A stretch of 11,755 nucleotides of DNA from an uncultured Neomegalonema sp. (GCA_937927905.1 CALFWP010000185.1:1-11755), one strand, 5' to 3'. Shown: positions 1 through 6,612, counted from the stretch's first letter. Notes: a model not told the origin generated them from the sequence alone. Translations and numbers: made by a program.

Positions 1-213
1 CTGCCCCATCTCCGCACGCGGAGTGATAATGGTCACGCCGATTTGGTCGATTTTCACATAAGGGGTCAGTGCGGCTGTACCGTCGGGTAAATCCCGTTTC
101 AGTGGATTCGCGTAGGGCGTTTTATATTTCCAGTAGCCAAATACAACACCGCCCGCGACAGCGGCGGACCCGATCAGGAAAGTGCGCCGCGCGATCGTTT
201 TCAGCTTACCCAT
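1..213 (-). CDS. Molybdopterin-binding large subunit of a xanthine dehydrogenase-family oxidoreductase (5' end only)
   Basis: This is the first 71 codons of a gene that continues past the left edge, too short for its own catalytic motifs. The start is read by hand. It begins MGKLKTIARRTFLIGSAAVA, a twin-arginine signal (R9-R10-T-F-L followed by a hydrophobic, small-residue stretch), then a region ending near VKIDQIGVTIITPRAEMGQ. This matches the N terminus of IorB-like molybdenum hydroxylase large subunits, which are exported folded through Tat and oxidise aldehydes or N-heterocycles. The ATG overlaps the stop of the [2Fe-2S] subunit gene by 8 nt (ATGGGTAA), so the two are translationally coupled and very likely form one enzyme. 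The substrate cannot be read from this fragment. By context it may oxidise an aldehyde in the sugar pathway encoded upstream, which is inference. Family assignment is firm because of the adjacent small subunit. Confidence 0.82.
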   Translation of the reverse strand, partial: MGKLKTIARRTFLIGSAAVAGGVVFGYWKYKTPYANPLKRDLPDGTAALTPYVKIDQIGVTIITPRAEMGQ

Positions 214-673
214 TCTGCGCCTCCCGCAATGTAACAGCAGCGGACTTTATCGCGGCGCGGATACGGGGATAGGCCCCGCAGCGGCAGAGGTTGCCGGACA
301 TAGCCTCATCAATATCCGGATCGGACGGATCGGAGTTTTCCGCCAGAAACGCCGCCGCATTCATAATCTGACCGGATTGGCAGTATCCGCATTGCGCCAC
401 CTGGTGCTGTATCCAGGCCGCCTGTACTGCATGAAGCGCATCGGGTGTGCCTAGCCCTTCAATAGTCACAACCTCGCCCTCAACATCTCCGACCGGCAGT
501 GAACATGCACGCTCTGCCACACCGTCCACATGAACGGTACAGGCCCCGCACACCGCAATGCCGCAGCCGAATTTCGGACCGGTGATGCCCAACTCGTCGC
601 GCAAAACCCAAAGCAGAGGCATGTCAGGCTCAACATCAATATCGTGAACCTGTCCGTTGACTTTTAAACGCAT
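206..673 (-). CDS. (2Fe-2S)-binding small subunit of a molybdenum hydroxylase (IorA/CoxS type)
   Basis: A 155-aa electron-transfer subunit of the xanthine oxidase family. It carries two [2Fe-2S] clusters that pass electrons from the molybdenum centre of the large subunit to an acceptor. The N-terminal plant-ferredoxin-like domain has cluster ligands C37, C42, C45 and C57 (motif GCGIAVCGACTV plus a distal Cys). The C-terminal helical domain has C95 and C98 (QCGYCQSGQ) and C130 and C132 (NLCRCGAYPRI). Length and cysteine spacing are complete and typical; no FAD domain is present, as in IorAB-type two-subunit enzymes. An AGAGG Shine-Dalgarno lies about 7 nt before the ATG at 673. It follows the dehydratase gene by about 90 nt and overlaps the large-subunit gene by 8 nt. 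The physiological acceptor (cytochrome or quinone) and the substrate are unknown. Confidence 0.93.
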   Translation of the reverse strand: MRLKVNGQVHDIDVEPDMPLLWVLRDELGITGPKFGCGIAVCGACTVHVDGVAERACSLPVGDVEGEVVTIEGLGTPDALHAVQAAWIQHQVAQCGYCQSGQIMNAAAFLAENSDPSDPDIDEAMSGNLCRCGAYPRIRAAIKSAAVTLREAQNG

Positions 674-684
674 AGCACACCTCT

Positions 685-703
685 CATCCGGTCAGGCCGG
701 ATG
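685..703. repeat. 7-bp inverted repeat between dehydratase and [2Fe-2S] genes
   Basis: CATCCGG and CCGGATG are separated by five bases (TCAGG), giving a perfect stem just upstream of the Shine-Dalgarno of the [2Fe-2S] gene in the minus-strand message. There is no T-run after it, so it is not a standard terminator. It could be an intercistronic processing or stabilising hairpin, or an operator. Confidence 0.4.
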
Positions 704-764
704 ATGGGGATAAAACAGACTGCTTTCAAGTTACCGTAGGGCCCGATCCGAAAAGAGTTGAGTC

Positions 765-2543
765 CTAATGATTGTCACGGGGAAGAGCTTCGCGGACCCT
801 CTGGTATTTGGTCGCAAATTCGAGGCATCCGCCGGTTTCAAGTCCGCCGACATGGTTGCGGTAAAGTTCCTGCCATGGGGTCTGGCTGGGGCGGTCAGGC
901 GCGGACCATGCATCCCACCGCTTCACGCGCTCCGCGTCATCAATCTCCAGCGTAAGGGTTCGCGCGGGGATATCAAGCCGCACCGTGTCACCGGTTTCGA
1001 TGATCGCCAGACCGCCACCCACAGCCGCCTCGGGCGATGCGTTCAGGATGGACGGGCTTTCCGATGTGCCAGATTGTCGGCCATCGCCGACGGTTGGCAA
1101 ATGCGGCACGCCCTGCCTGATCAGTGCGTCAGGGGGCTGCATATTCACCACCTCTGCGGACCCGGGGTATCCGACCGGTCCGACATAGCGGATAAAAAGG
1201 ATGGTCCGGTCATCAATCCCGAGAGTGGCATCATTGATGCGCGCGTGATAGTCCTCCGGCCCCTCAAAGACGACAGCCCTGGCTGTCATAATGCCCTCCT
1301 TCCCCGGTTCGGATAAAAAGCGCGCGCGGAAATCGTCGGAAATAACGCTGGTTTTCATCAGAGCCGAGTCGAACAGGTCACCGGACAGAACCAGAAAACC
1401 GGCCTGTTTGCGCATCGGCATCACGGCGGGCAAAATGACATCTGTATCGGCGCTTTGCCGTCCTTCAAGGTTTTCGCCCAGAGTCTTTCCGGTAATCGTC
1501 AGCGGCGAGGGATCAAGCAATCCGGCCTGCAGCAACTCACCCATCACTGCAGGGATGCCACCGGCACGGAAAAAACTTTCGCACAAGTATTTTCCTGCAG
1601 GCTGTATATTGGCCAGCAATGGCAGGTCATAGCCGATCCGCTCCCAATCCGTCACCGGCAGGTCGATACCGGCATGGCGGGCAATTGCGGTCATATGGGG
1701 CGGAGCATTGGTTGATCCGCCAATGGCCGTGTTAACGCGGATAACGTTGTCAAAGGCCGCACGGGTCATAATGTCCGAGGGGCGCAGATTCTCATGCACA
1801 ATCTCTACGGCGCGTTTGCCGGTGGCATAGGCCATCTGCGCACGCTCTTTATAGGGACCGGGTATCGCGGCACATCCGGTCAGGCTCATGCCCAGCGCTT
1901 CGGCCAGGCCGTTCATCGTCGAGGCCGTGCCCATAGTGTTGCAATGTCCGACAGACGGCGCGGAAGCACAAACCCGATCCATAAACTCGTCATAGCCGAT
2001 TTCACCAGCGCCCAGCATCCTGCGGCTTTCCCAGACCACCGTGCCCGATCCGGCCAGCGCACCACCCCAGTGCCCGTCCAGCATCGGACCACCCGACAGC
2101 ACGATGGCTGGAATATCCACCGTTGCCGCCCCCATCAGCATCGCAGGCGTTGTCTTGTCGCACCCGGTGGTCAGCACAACACCGTCAAGCGGATAGCCAT
2201 GCAGCACTTCCACAAGGCTCAGATAAGTCAGATTTCTGTCAAGGGCGGCGGTGGGCCGCTTTCCGGTTTCCTGCACCGGATGGACCGGAAACTCAATCGG
2301 AACGCCGCCCGCATCACGGATACCGTCTTTTACGCGTTGCGCCAGATCCAGATGATGGCGGTTACAGGGGGCAAGGTCGCTGCCTGTTTGTGCAATGCCG
2401 ATGATCGGGCGCCCACCCTGTATTTCTTCACGGGTCAGTCCGTAATTGAGATACCGCTCGACATATAACGCCGTCATACCGGGGTTATCAGGGTTGTCGA
2501 ACCATTCCTGACTGCGCAATTTTTTCCGGTCTTTCGCGTCCAT
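765..2543 (-). CDS. xylD: IlvD/Edd family dehydratase, probable D-xylonate dehydratase
   Basis: A 592-aa Fe-S dehydratase that should convert a sugar acid to its 2-keto-3-deoxy derivative, most likely D-xylonate to 2-keto-3-deoxy-D-xylonate in the Weimberg/Dahms routes. From memory it resembles Caulobacter XylD along its whole length, including the opening (WFDNP, MTALY.ER..NYG) and the C terminus (LPRDNH). Numbered from the ATG at 2543, the cluster-ligand cysteines are C60 (SDLAPCNR), C128 (TTGCDKTTPA, with the metal-binding DK) and C201 (GHCNTMGTASTM). The catalytic-serine loop GDGRQSGTSESPS is intact. I chose ATG 2543 because GGAGG ends 6 nt before it. A GTG two codons upstream directly abuts that Shine-Dalgarno and is unlikely to be used. 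L-arabinonate or another pentonate is the main alternative substrate. The gene is transcribed away from the divergent TIR-LRR gene and toward the molybdenum hydroxylase genes. Confidence 0.85.
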   Translation of the reverse strand: MDAKDRKKLRSQEWFDNPDNPGMTALYVERYLNYGLTREEIQGGRPIIGIAQTGSDLAPCNRHHLDLAQRVKDGIRDAGGVPIEFPVHPVQETGKRPTAALDRNLTYLSLVEVLHGYPLDGVVLTTGCDKTTPAMLMGAATVDIPAIVLSGGPMLDGHWGGALAGSGTVVWESRRMLGAGEIGYDEFMDRVCASAPSVGHCNTMGTASTMNGLAEALGMSLTGCAAIPGPYKERAQMAYATGKRAVEIVHENLRPSDIMTRAAFDNVIRVNTAIGGSTNAPPHMTAIARHAGIDLPVTDWERIGYDLPLLANIQPAGKYLCESFFRAGGIPAVMGELLQAGLLDPSPLTITGKTLGENLEGRQSADTDVILPAVMPMRKQAGFLVLSGDLFDSALMKTSVISDDFRARFLSEPGKEGIMTARAVVFEGPEDYHARINDATLGIDDRTILFIRYVGPVGYPGSAEVVNMQPPDALIRQGVPHLPTVGDGRQSGTSESPSILNASPEAAVGGGLAIIETGDTVRLDIPARTLTLEIDDAERVKRWDAWSAPDRPSQTPWQELYRNHVGGLETGGCLEFATKYQRVREALPRDNH

Positions 2544-2799
2544 ACGCACCCTCCGAACCGCAATTTCAGTGTGACTTTATTTTAAAAGCACCCCGCCCTG
2601 AATAAAGCACGGGGAATGTATTTTGCCGCTGTTTAGGAAATATTATTACTGATGAACAAAATGATAAATATTTTCTGTCATTTAGACGCAAGCAATATCA
2701 TTACATTTATCCTTTATTATTGCACCGGATCGTAAGAGAGCATTAACCAGAAAACGGCAATTATCTTGTACATAGTCAGAATATGTATGAGGGCCTCCC
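2544..2799. promoter_or_regulatory. AT-rich divergent intergenic region
   Basis: About 250 bases separate the divergent xylD and TIR-LRR starts, so both promoters should lie here. The stretch 2620-2720 is visibly more AT-rich than the flanking genes. On the minus strand TAAAAT (plus-strand 2579-2584) could serve as a -10 for xylD, but no convincing -35 accompanies it. For the plus strand I see no box pair I would defend. A 7-bp inverted repeat (AAATATT 2638-2644 and AATATTT 2667-2673) and a CCCCG/CGGGG pair (2591-2595 and 2610-2614) are present but could be chance. No gene is apparent. Confidence 0.4.
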
Positions 2800-4269
2800 A
2801 TGGTCGATATCTTCATCTCATGTGAACAAGAAGATCGGGAAGCGGCAAAGCGCCTCATGCAGACACTCCGGATTGTCGGTTATGCGGTTACGGCGGATTT
2901 TGAAGCGCTGCCCTCCGGTCAATCTTCGATCAGCGAAGCGCCGAATTATGTCAAAACGACAAAAGTCGTTCTGACATTGTGGACAACACGATCAATCCAT
3001 TCCAGCCGGGTCATTAACGAGTCAAGAACCGCTCAGGAGGACGGCCGTTATATCGGTGTTATCATCGAAAATAACGTCCATCTCCCACCGGATTTTGAAG
3101 GATTTCAATGCGCCGAAATGACCGGCCACAGCACGGAACCGGAAGAGTTTGACTGGCTATGCGGTGCTATTGATGCCGTCATCAGTATCAGAAATGACAT
3201 GGAAAACGCTTCAAAAAGCTATGATGACGCATCATTTCACGACGCTGAAAGCGCGGTCTGGCATGAGGTCTCAAAGGCAGACAATGTTGTCAGCTATGAC
3301 TTTTATCTGGATCAGTATGGCCGCAAGGGACTTTATTACGATAAGGCACGCGAACGCCGTCATCTTTTGACGGGATGGTCTTACCGCTTAGGACGGTTTA
3401 CGGACAAAGCCTGGGTCAAGGGGATGGCGGCGGCGGCGATGGTTCTGGCTATCGGCAATACCATTGCCGTCAGTCAAAATGCATCCCGGACAGTGTCACA
3501 TTCGCAATATGCGACACTGATAGAGGATAAAGCGAGGCTTCAGGCTGATCTTGATGCCGCCAATGACTCCCGTTTGCGATTAATTGCATCTTTCGGTCAG
3601 CGCGTAAGCCGCGAACAATATGCCACGCTTGATCAACAGACCCGGGAACTGAAGCAGGAATTGCAGACGGCAAAATCCACTTACGAGGAAAAACTTGCCT
3701 TTGCCTTTGATGCTGTTCAGCAGTCCGGGAAAAATGATCCTGCGACAGCATCGGCACAAGATTCTAACGAGGGTATTTCCCCTTCAGCTTCCGGTCTGAC
3801 CTGGCCGGCGAAAATCCGTATCGAGCCTGCATCAGCGTCGGAATGGTCCTGTAATGCAGACGGGGTTAAAGGTGTCCGCTTTGCATCCAGGTGCTGGGCG
3901 CGAAATACGCATGTATTGTCACTTGCAGGTGCCGGTCTTGAACATGCGACAAGTTTGGAGCCGGTAGAATATTTGCGCGCACTTGATACACTGGAAGTCG
4001 CAGGCGGATACTTTCAAACTCTCGAGCCACTTGCATCCCTGAGAAACCTACGTTCCCTGGATGTATCGGAAGCTGATATTGCCAGCATCAAACCTCTTAA
4101 ATCATTGACTGGTCTGGAGTTTCTGGATGTCAGCAATACGCATGTGGTAGATTTGTCCCCGCTGGGCGGAATGCACAAACTCAGCTCGTTCTGTCCGCCT
4201 GTCGGCGCATGTATCTTTGATAATCATGCCGGTGTTCAACGGTATCTGGACGAACACGCACGAAATTAG
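2800..4269 (+). CDS. Membrane-anchored TIR / coiled-coil / leucine-rich-repeat protein
   Basis: A 489-aa multidomain protein. Residues 2-125 form a TIR domain: strand one reads DIFISCEQEDREAA (Tyr of the usual FISY replaced by Cys), followed by a BB-loop-like D..ALPSG, strand KVVLTL, then SSRVINESRTA, where E74 aligns with the catalytic glutamate of NAD-consuming TIRs, and YIGVIIE. Residues 148-190 resemble the W...YL..G..Y..AR short helical module seen behind bacterial TIR or caspase domains. Residues 208-225 are one hydrophobic segment preceded by many Lys/Arg (N terminus inside). Residues 232-310 look coiled coil. Residues 392-457 are three exact 22-residue leucine-rich repeats of internalin type (LxxLxxLxVxx...I..L.PL), with a degenerate unit before them. 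Cysteine pairs C351/C365 and C465/C471 flank the LRR. The start is supported by GAGGG 6 nt upstream of ATG. It is antisense to the surrounding sugar genes and has no obvious partner. The function is unknown; a defence or envelope-sensing NADase is a hypothesis. The TIR call is strong by motif pattern, the LRR call very strong. Confidence 0.85.
   Translation: MVDIFISCEQEDREAAKRLMQTLRIVGYAVTADFEALPSGQSSISEAPNYVKTTKVVLTLWTTRSIHSSRVINESRTAQEDGRYIGVIIENNVHLPPDFEGFQCAEMTGHSTEPEEFDWLCGAIDAVISIRNDMENASKSYDDASFHDAESAVWHEVSKADNVVSYDFYLDQYGRKGLYYDKARERRHLLTGWSYRLGRFTDKAWVKGMAAAAMVLAIGNTIAVSQNASRTVSHSQYATLIEDKARLQADLDAANDSRLRLIASFGQRVSREQYATLDQQTRELKQELQTAKSTYEEKLAFAFDAVQQSGKNDPATASAQDSNEGISPSASGLTWPAKIRIEPASASEWSCNADGVKGVRFASRCWARNTHVLSLAGAGLEHATSLEPVEYLRALDTLEVAGGYFQTLEPLASLRNLRSLDVSEADIASIKPLKSLTGLEFLDVSNTHVVDLSPLGGMHKLSSFCPPVGACIFDNHAGVQRYLDEHARN
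3493..3672 (+). repeat. Internal duplication in the coiled coil of the TIR-LRR protein
   Basis: Residues 232-254 and 269-291 align without gaps at a 37-residue offset. Both contain VSxxQYATL followed by leucines at the same heptad-like positions and a terminal Ala. The similarity is clear in protein and weaker in DNA, so the duplication is old and under selection for its helical register. Confidence 0.6.
3973..4170 (+). repeat. Three 22-residue leucine-rich repeats (coding)
   Basis: Residues L392-S413, L414-S435 and L436-G457 of the TIR-LRR protein are consecutive 22-residue units with leucine at positions 1, 4 and 7, valine at 9 and PL at 19-20. This is the spacing of the internalin-like LRR class. 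The DNA copies differ substantially, so this is not a recent tandem expansion. Confidence 0.85.
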
Positions 4270-4273
4270 AGTC

Positions 4274-4304
4274 CGGCAGGCAGATTCACCGGTGCCGCAT
4301 TTTA
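4274..4304. terminator. Weak hairpin between convergent TIR-LRR and Gfo/Idh genes
   Basis: Only 32 bases separate the two convergent stop codons. CGGCA (4274-4278) pairs with TGCCG (4293-4297), with two further G-C pairs past a bulge, and is followed on the plus strand by CATTTTAAAG. The short T-run makes it at best a weak terminator for the TIR-LRR transcript. It contains the 8-bp palindrome CACCGGTG. Confidence 0.3.
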
Positions 4305-5327
4305 AAGTGGCAACCAGCGTTTTTCCGCATCGCTCTGATAAACCCGCTCTTGGATTTCCAGATTTCGCAGGTAATCCGCCGCACTGTTCTCAAGCGGCGT
4401 GCCGTGCATGACATGACCGGCAAAGGCGCAACACGTGAGATAAACGCAGTCACCGGCAAAGTTATGGTCATGCCAATCGAAACGGTGGTCAATTCCGGTG
4501 ACCGATCCTTGTGCACGCAGACGGATTGCACCGCTTCCGTCAAGGGTCAGACAGGCTTTTGATCCCTCGATCAGCATCTCACCCAGCGTCCGGCGCGTAT
4601 TGTCCGTACTATGGTCCACCAGACGGTTGCCGTCGAACAGTGCGGTTTTGCCGTCCGGAAACTCCAGCAGGATCAGCCCCGCATCTTCACCTTTTATGAC
4701 CGGATTCAGCCGCCGCAGATTTGCAAAAACACCGCTTGGTTCCCCGAACAGATACCGGAAAAGGTCGATTAGATGGATTGCGGTTTCACGGACCAGGAAC
4801 CGTTCCATTTTTTGAAAATAAGGCTGCCGTGACAGATATGCATCCGCACCCTGACCGTCACCGGGTCGCAGGCGGAATGTTGCCTGATAAACCTCGCCCA
4901 ACGTTTTATCATCAAGCAACGTTTTGGTGTGCCGGTGCCAAGGCTGGAAGCGGAAATTCTCATGTACGGACAACGTGGCATTGACGGATGCAGCGCAATC
5001 AACCGCTTTACGGGCCTCCTCCAGAGATGTGCAGAAAGGCTTTTGGCATTGAATGGCCACCCCGTCCGAGGCCGCTTTGCGGATCAGGTCAAAATGGGTG
5101 TGCGGCGGTGTAGTGATATCGATTATATCCGGCCTGACACCGGCCAGCATGGTTTCCGCATCGGTATACCATGACCCGAAGCCGAATTCTTCCGCAGCGG
5201 CTTTTGCCGTATCAGGGTTCAGGTCAGCAACCGCTTCGCACGTCACGCCAGACATCCGCGACCAGGCATCGAGGTGAAAGCGCCCGAAATATCCCCCGCC
5301 GATAACAGCTACGCGCTTGGCAGTCAT
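4302..5327 (-). CDS. Gfo/Idh/MocA family NAD(P)-dependent sugar oxidoreductase
   Basis: A 341-aa oxidoreductase of the glucose-fructose / inositol dehydrogenase family, normally oxidising or isomerising sugars or cyclitols with NAD(P). The Rossmann motif is near the N terminus (VAVIGGGYFGRFH, residues 6-18). IDITTPPHTH at 69-78 is the typical end of the nucleotide-binding half. CQKPFC places Q95-K96-P97 at the EKP-type active-site lysine, with Gln replacing the usual Glu. The C-terminal half contains ETAIHLIDLFRYLFGEP, with H185 and D188 at the family's catalytic positions. Length is normal. The ATG overlaps the upstream lactonase stop by 4 nt (ATGA), so the two are translationally coupled. 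A dehydrogenase-lactonase pair suggests sugar to lactone to aldonate, feeding the dehydratase gene downstream. The exact sugar is not readable; pentose is inferred from xylD. Confidence 0.88.
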   Translation of the reverse strand: MTAKRVAVIGGGYFGRFHLDAWSRMSGVTCEAVADLNPDTAKAAAEEFGFGSWYTDAETMLAGVRPDIIDITTPPHTHFDLIRKAASDGVAIQCQKPFCTSLEEARKAVDCAASVNATLSVHENFRFQPWHRHTKTLLDDKTLGEVYQATFRLRPGDGQGADAYLSRQPYFQKMERFLVRETAIHLIDLFRYLFGEPSGVFANLRRLNPVIKGEDAGLILLEFPDGKTALFDGNRLVDHSTDNTRRTLGEMLIEGSKACLTLDGSGAIRLRAQGSVTGIDHRFDWHDHNFAGDCVYLTCCAFAGHVMHGTPLENSAADYLRNLEIQERVYQSDAEKRWLPL

Positions 5328-6316
5328 ATTGGCTCCAAATAGCGTTCAAGCGGGCCTAGATCAGCATCCCAATGGTGCTGTCGCGTTCCGGCAGTGCCTG
5401 TTTCAAAGGACACAATCCGGTCCCCTGACAGGCATCCGAGATAGGCCCGACCGCCTGTTGAATCAAATGCTAGGCTGGAAATGTTCATGAGTTTTTCGCT
5501 GACGGCACGGTCCAGATGCGGGCGGCCCAGCGCATCCGCCTTGAACGCCTTTTCAACGGTGGCAAGGTGTTCGGTGTCGCAGTCCTCCAGCATAACTTTT
5601 GATGTACCGCCGGTAACGCGGATCACGCGGTTCGAGATAATCGAGGTAACCCAAAGCGCGCCCTCCTGATCGATGGTCAGCCCGTCCGGAAAAGTGCCGA
5701 CGCCGTATTCCGCGGCGGTTGTTTTGTTTTTGAGGGTCAGCCCGTTCGAAATGTCGAAAGACGTGGTGCGACGGGCGAATGTTTCATTCACAAAGAGGCG
5801 GCAGTTATCCGCTGAAAAGGTCAATTCATTGGTATAGCCGAGGCTGTCCGCTGCCACCCGCGTTTGGCCGTTTGTGTGAACGGCGATGAAACCGGTCGAA
5901 GCGCTGCTGCGGTAATCGCGGGCACGCGGCGTGACGCGGCTGGATATTGTAATCCAGATGTTCCCGTCACGGTCTAATGTCACGAAATTGACCGGCGGCA
6001 GGCGCTGTCCGGCAATGCTGTCTGTCAAAAGCTCCGTGCGCCCGTCGTGAAACAGGCGGATAACTGCGCCGTATTCCTCGCCCAAATGTGCGAGCAAAAA
6101 GCTGCCACCGGCCTCCAATGCGATACCATTGGGTCTAAGGGGCGAAGAGACACTCTGTGCCAAAATGTGAGAGGTTTTTCCGGATGGCGAAATAACGCTC
6201 ACCCCGCCGCTGCCATACCAACAGGAGGCGAACAGCAACCCGCTCTGATGCGATAGGACACATTCAGGGCGGCTCAGGCCGCGGCCGTGAAAGCTTAGGT
6301 CGTCGAGTGATATCAT
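5324..6316 (-). CDS. SMP-30/gluconolactonase-like sugar lactonase
   Basis: A 330-aa six-bladed beta-propeller of the SMP-30 / gluconolactonase / LRE-like family, metal-dependent hydrolases that open sugar lactones. Family marks are E18 in RPECVL (first metal ligand), RPNGIAL at 61-67, VNFVTLDRDGNIWIT with N110 near the active site, YTNELTFS with N163 and FPDGLTIDQEGALWVTS with D211. E18, N163 and D211 fit the three side-chain metal ligands of this family. No signal peptide is seen, so it is cytoplasmic. ATG 6316 has only a weak upstream GAG as Shine-Dalgarno. It is the first gene of the minus-strand pair and overlaps the Gfo/Idh gene by 4 nt. In context it probably hydrolyses the lactone made by that dehydrogenase, comparable to xylonolactonase. 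The substrate is inferred, the family is clear. Confidence 0.85.
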   Translation of the reverse strand: MISLDDLSFHGRGLSRPECVLSHQSGLLFASCWYGSGGVSVISPSGKTSHILAQSVSSPLRPNGIALEAGGSFLLAHLGEEYGAVIRLFHDGRTELLTDSIAGQRLPPVNFVTLDRDGNIWITISSRVTPRARDYRSSASTGFIAVHTNGQTRVAADSLGYTNELTFSADNCRLFVNETFARRTTSFDISNGLTLKNKTTAAEYGVGTFPDGLTIDQEGALWVTSIISNRVIRVTGGTSKVMLEDCDTEHLATVEKAFKADALGRPHLDRAVSEKLMNISSLAFDSTGGRAYLGCLSGDRIVSFETGTAGTRQHHWDADLGPLERYLEPI

Positions 6317-6454
6317 GACGTTATATACTCGGTATGCCGATCCGGTTTCTTTATGAAGACTACTTCCTGGACTTTTATGATGACGATAAAATCTTAAACT
6401 TGCAAAACTGTCCGCAACAGACCCTGCAAATAAGCATTAATGCGCGGCATATCA

Positions 6455-6483
6455 TTGACATATGTCGGTGCTGCGGGTATTCG
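6455..6483 (+). promoter_or_regulatory. Candidate sigma70-type promoter for the ffh operon
   Basis: A perfect -35 hexamer TTGACA (6455-6460) is followed after exactly 17 bases by TATTCG (6478-6483), a partial -10 match of the kind common in alphaproteobacteria. Transcription would start near 6490 and leave a leader of about 120 nt before ffh. Confidence 0.5.
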
Positions 6484-6494
6484 GACACACAACC

Positions 6495-6571
6495 TCAGGA
6501 AGCCTGAATTGCTTCCGGTCCTGAATCGCAGGATCGCCGCCCGTCAGCGCGTTGCGCCCACGGGCGTTTTT
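6495..6571 (+). promoter_or_regulatory. Structured ffh leader with mutually exclusive hairpins and a terminator-like end
   Basis: TCAGGA (6495-6500) can pair with TCCTGA (6519-6524), which can instead pair its TCCTG with CAGGA (6529-6533). GGAAGC (6498-6503) and GCTTCC (6511-6516) make a further stem. Downstream, CGCCC and GGGCG (6555-6566) form a short GC hairpin followed directly by five T residues (6567-6571). The arrangement is reminiscent of an attenuator, but stems are short and this rests on inspection only. Confidence 0.35.
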
Positions 6572-6612
6572 GTCGTTTTGAGTGCCTTTACCGGCATGAG
6601 CTTGGTGATTGG

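Larger units (their letters stand above)
6317..6612. other. Divergent intergenic region between lactonase gene and ffh
   Basis: About 300 bases hold both outward promoters. The half near ffh contains a good plus-strand promoter candidate and several hairpins, listed separately. The half near the lactonase is AT-rich; a minus-strand TTGCAA-like -35 (around 6407-6412) has no good -10. A 57-codon open frame (6334-6507, MPIRFLYEDYF... ending PQEA) runs through it on the plus strand without a Shine-Dalgarno. I do not call it a gene. No tRNA or 4.5S RNA was recognised. Confidence 0.45.

Noticed and set aside
1794..2468. 224-aa plus-strand open frame inside xylD
   Set aside because: It is fully antisense to a complete, motif-rich dehydratase; its sequence is Arg/His/Gly-rich shadow composition with no recognisable fold.
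2638..2673. AAATATT...AATATTT inverted repeat as an operator
   Set aside because: Seven A/T-only base pairs with a 22-base gap are expected by chance in such an AT-rich stretch.
2783..2974. Alternative upstream ATG frame (2783) overlapping the TIR-LRR start
   Set aside because: It is in another frame, lacks a Shine-Dalgarno and loses all TIR motifs, whereas ATG 2800 has GAGGG at good spacing.
6430..6580. Possible 4.5S (SRP) RNA gene next to ffh
   Set aside because: The hairpins are short and the conserved asymmetric-loop sequences of SRP RNA (such as GGAAGCAGCC next to a GGTCAGG-like strand) are not present.
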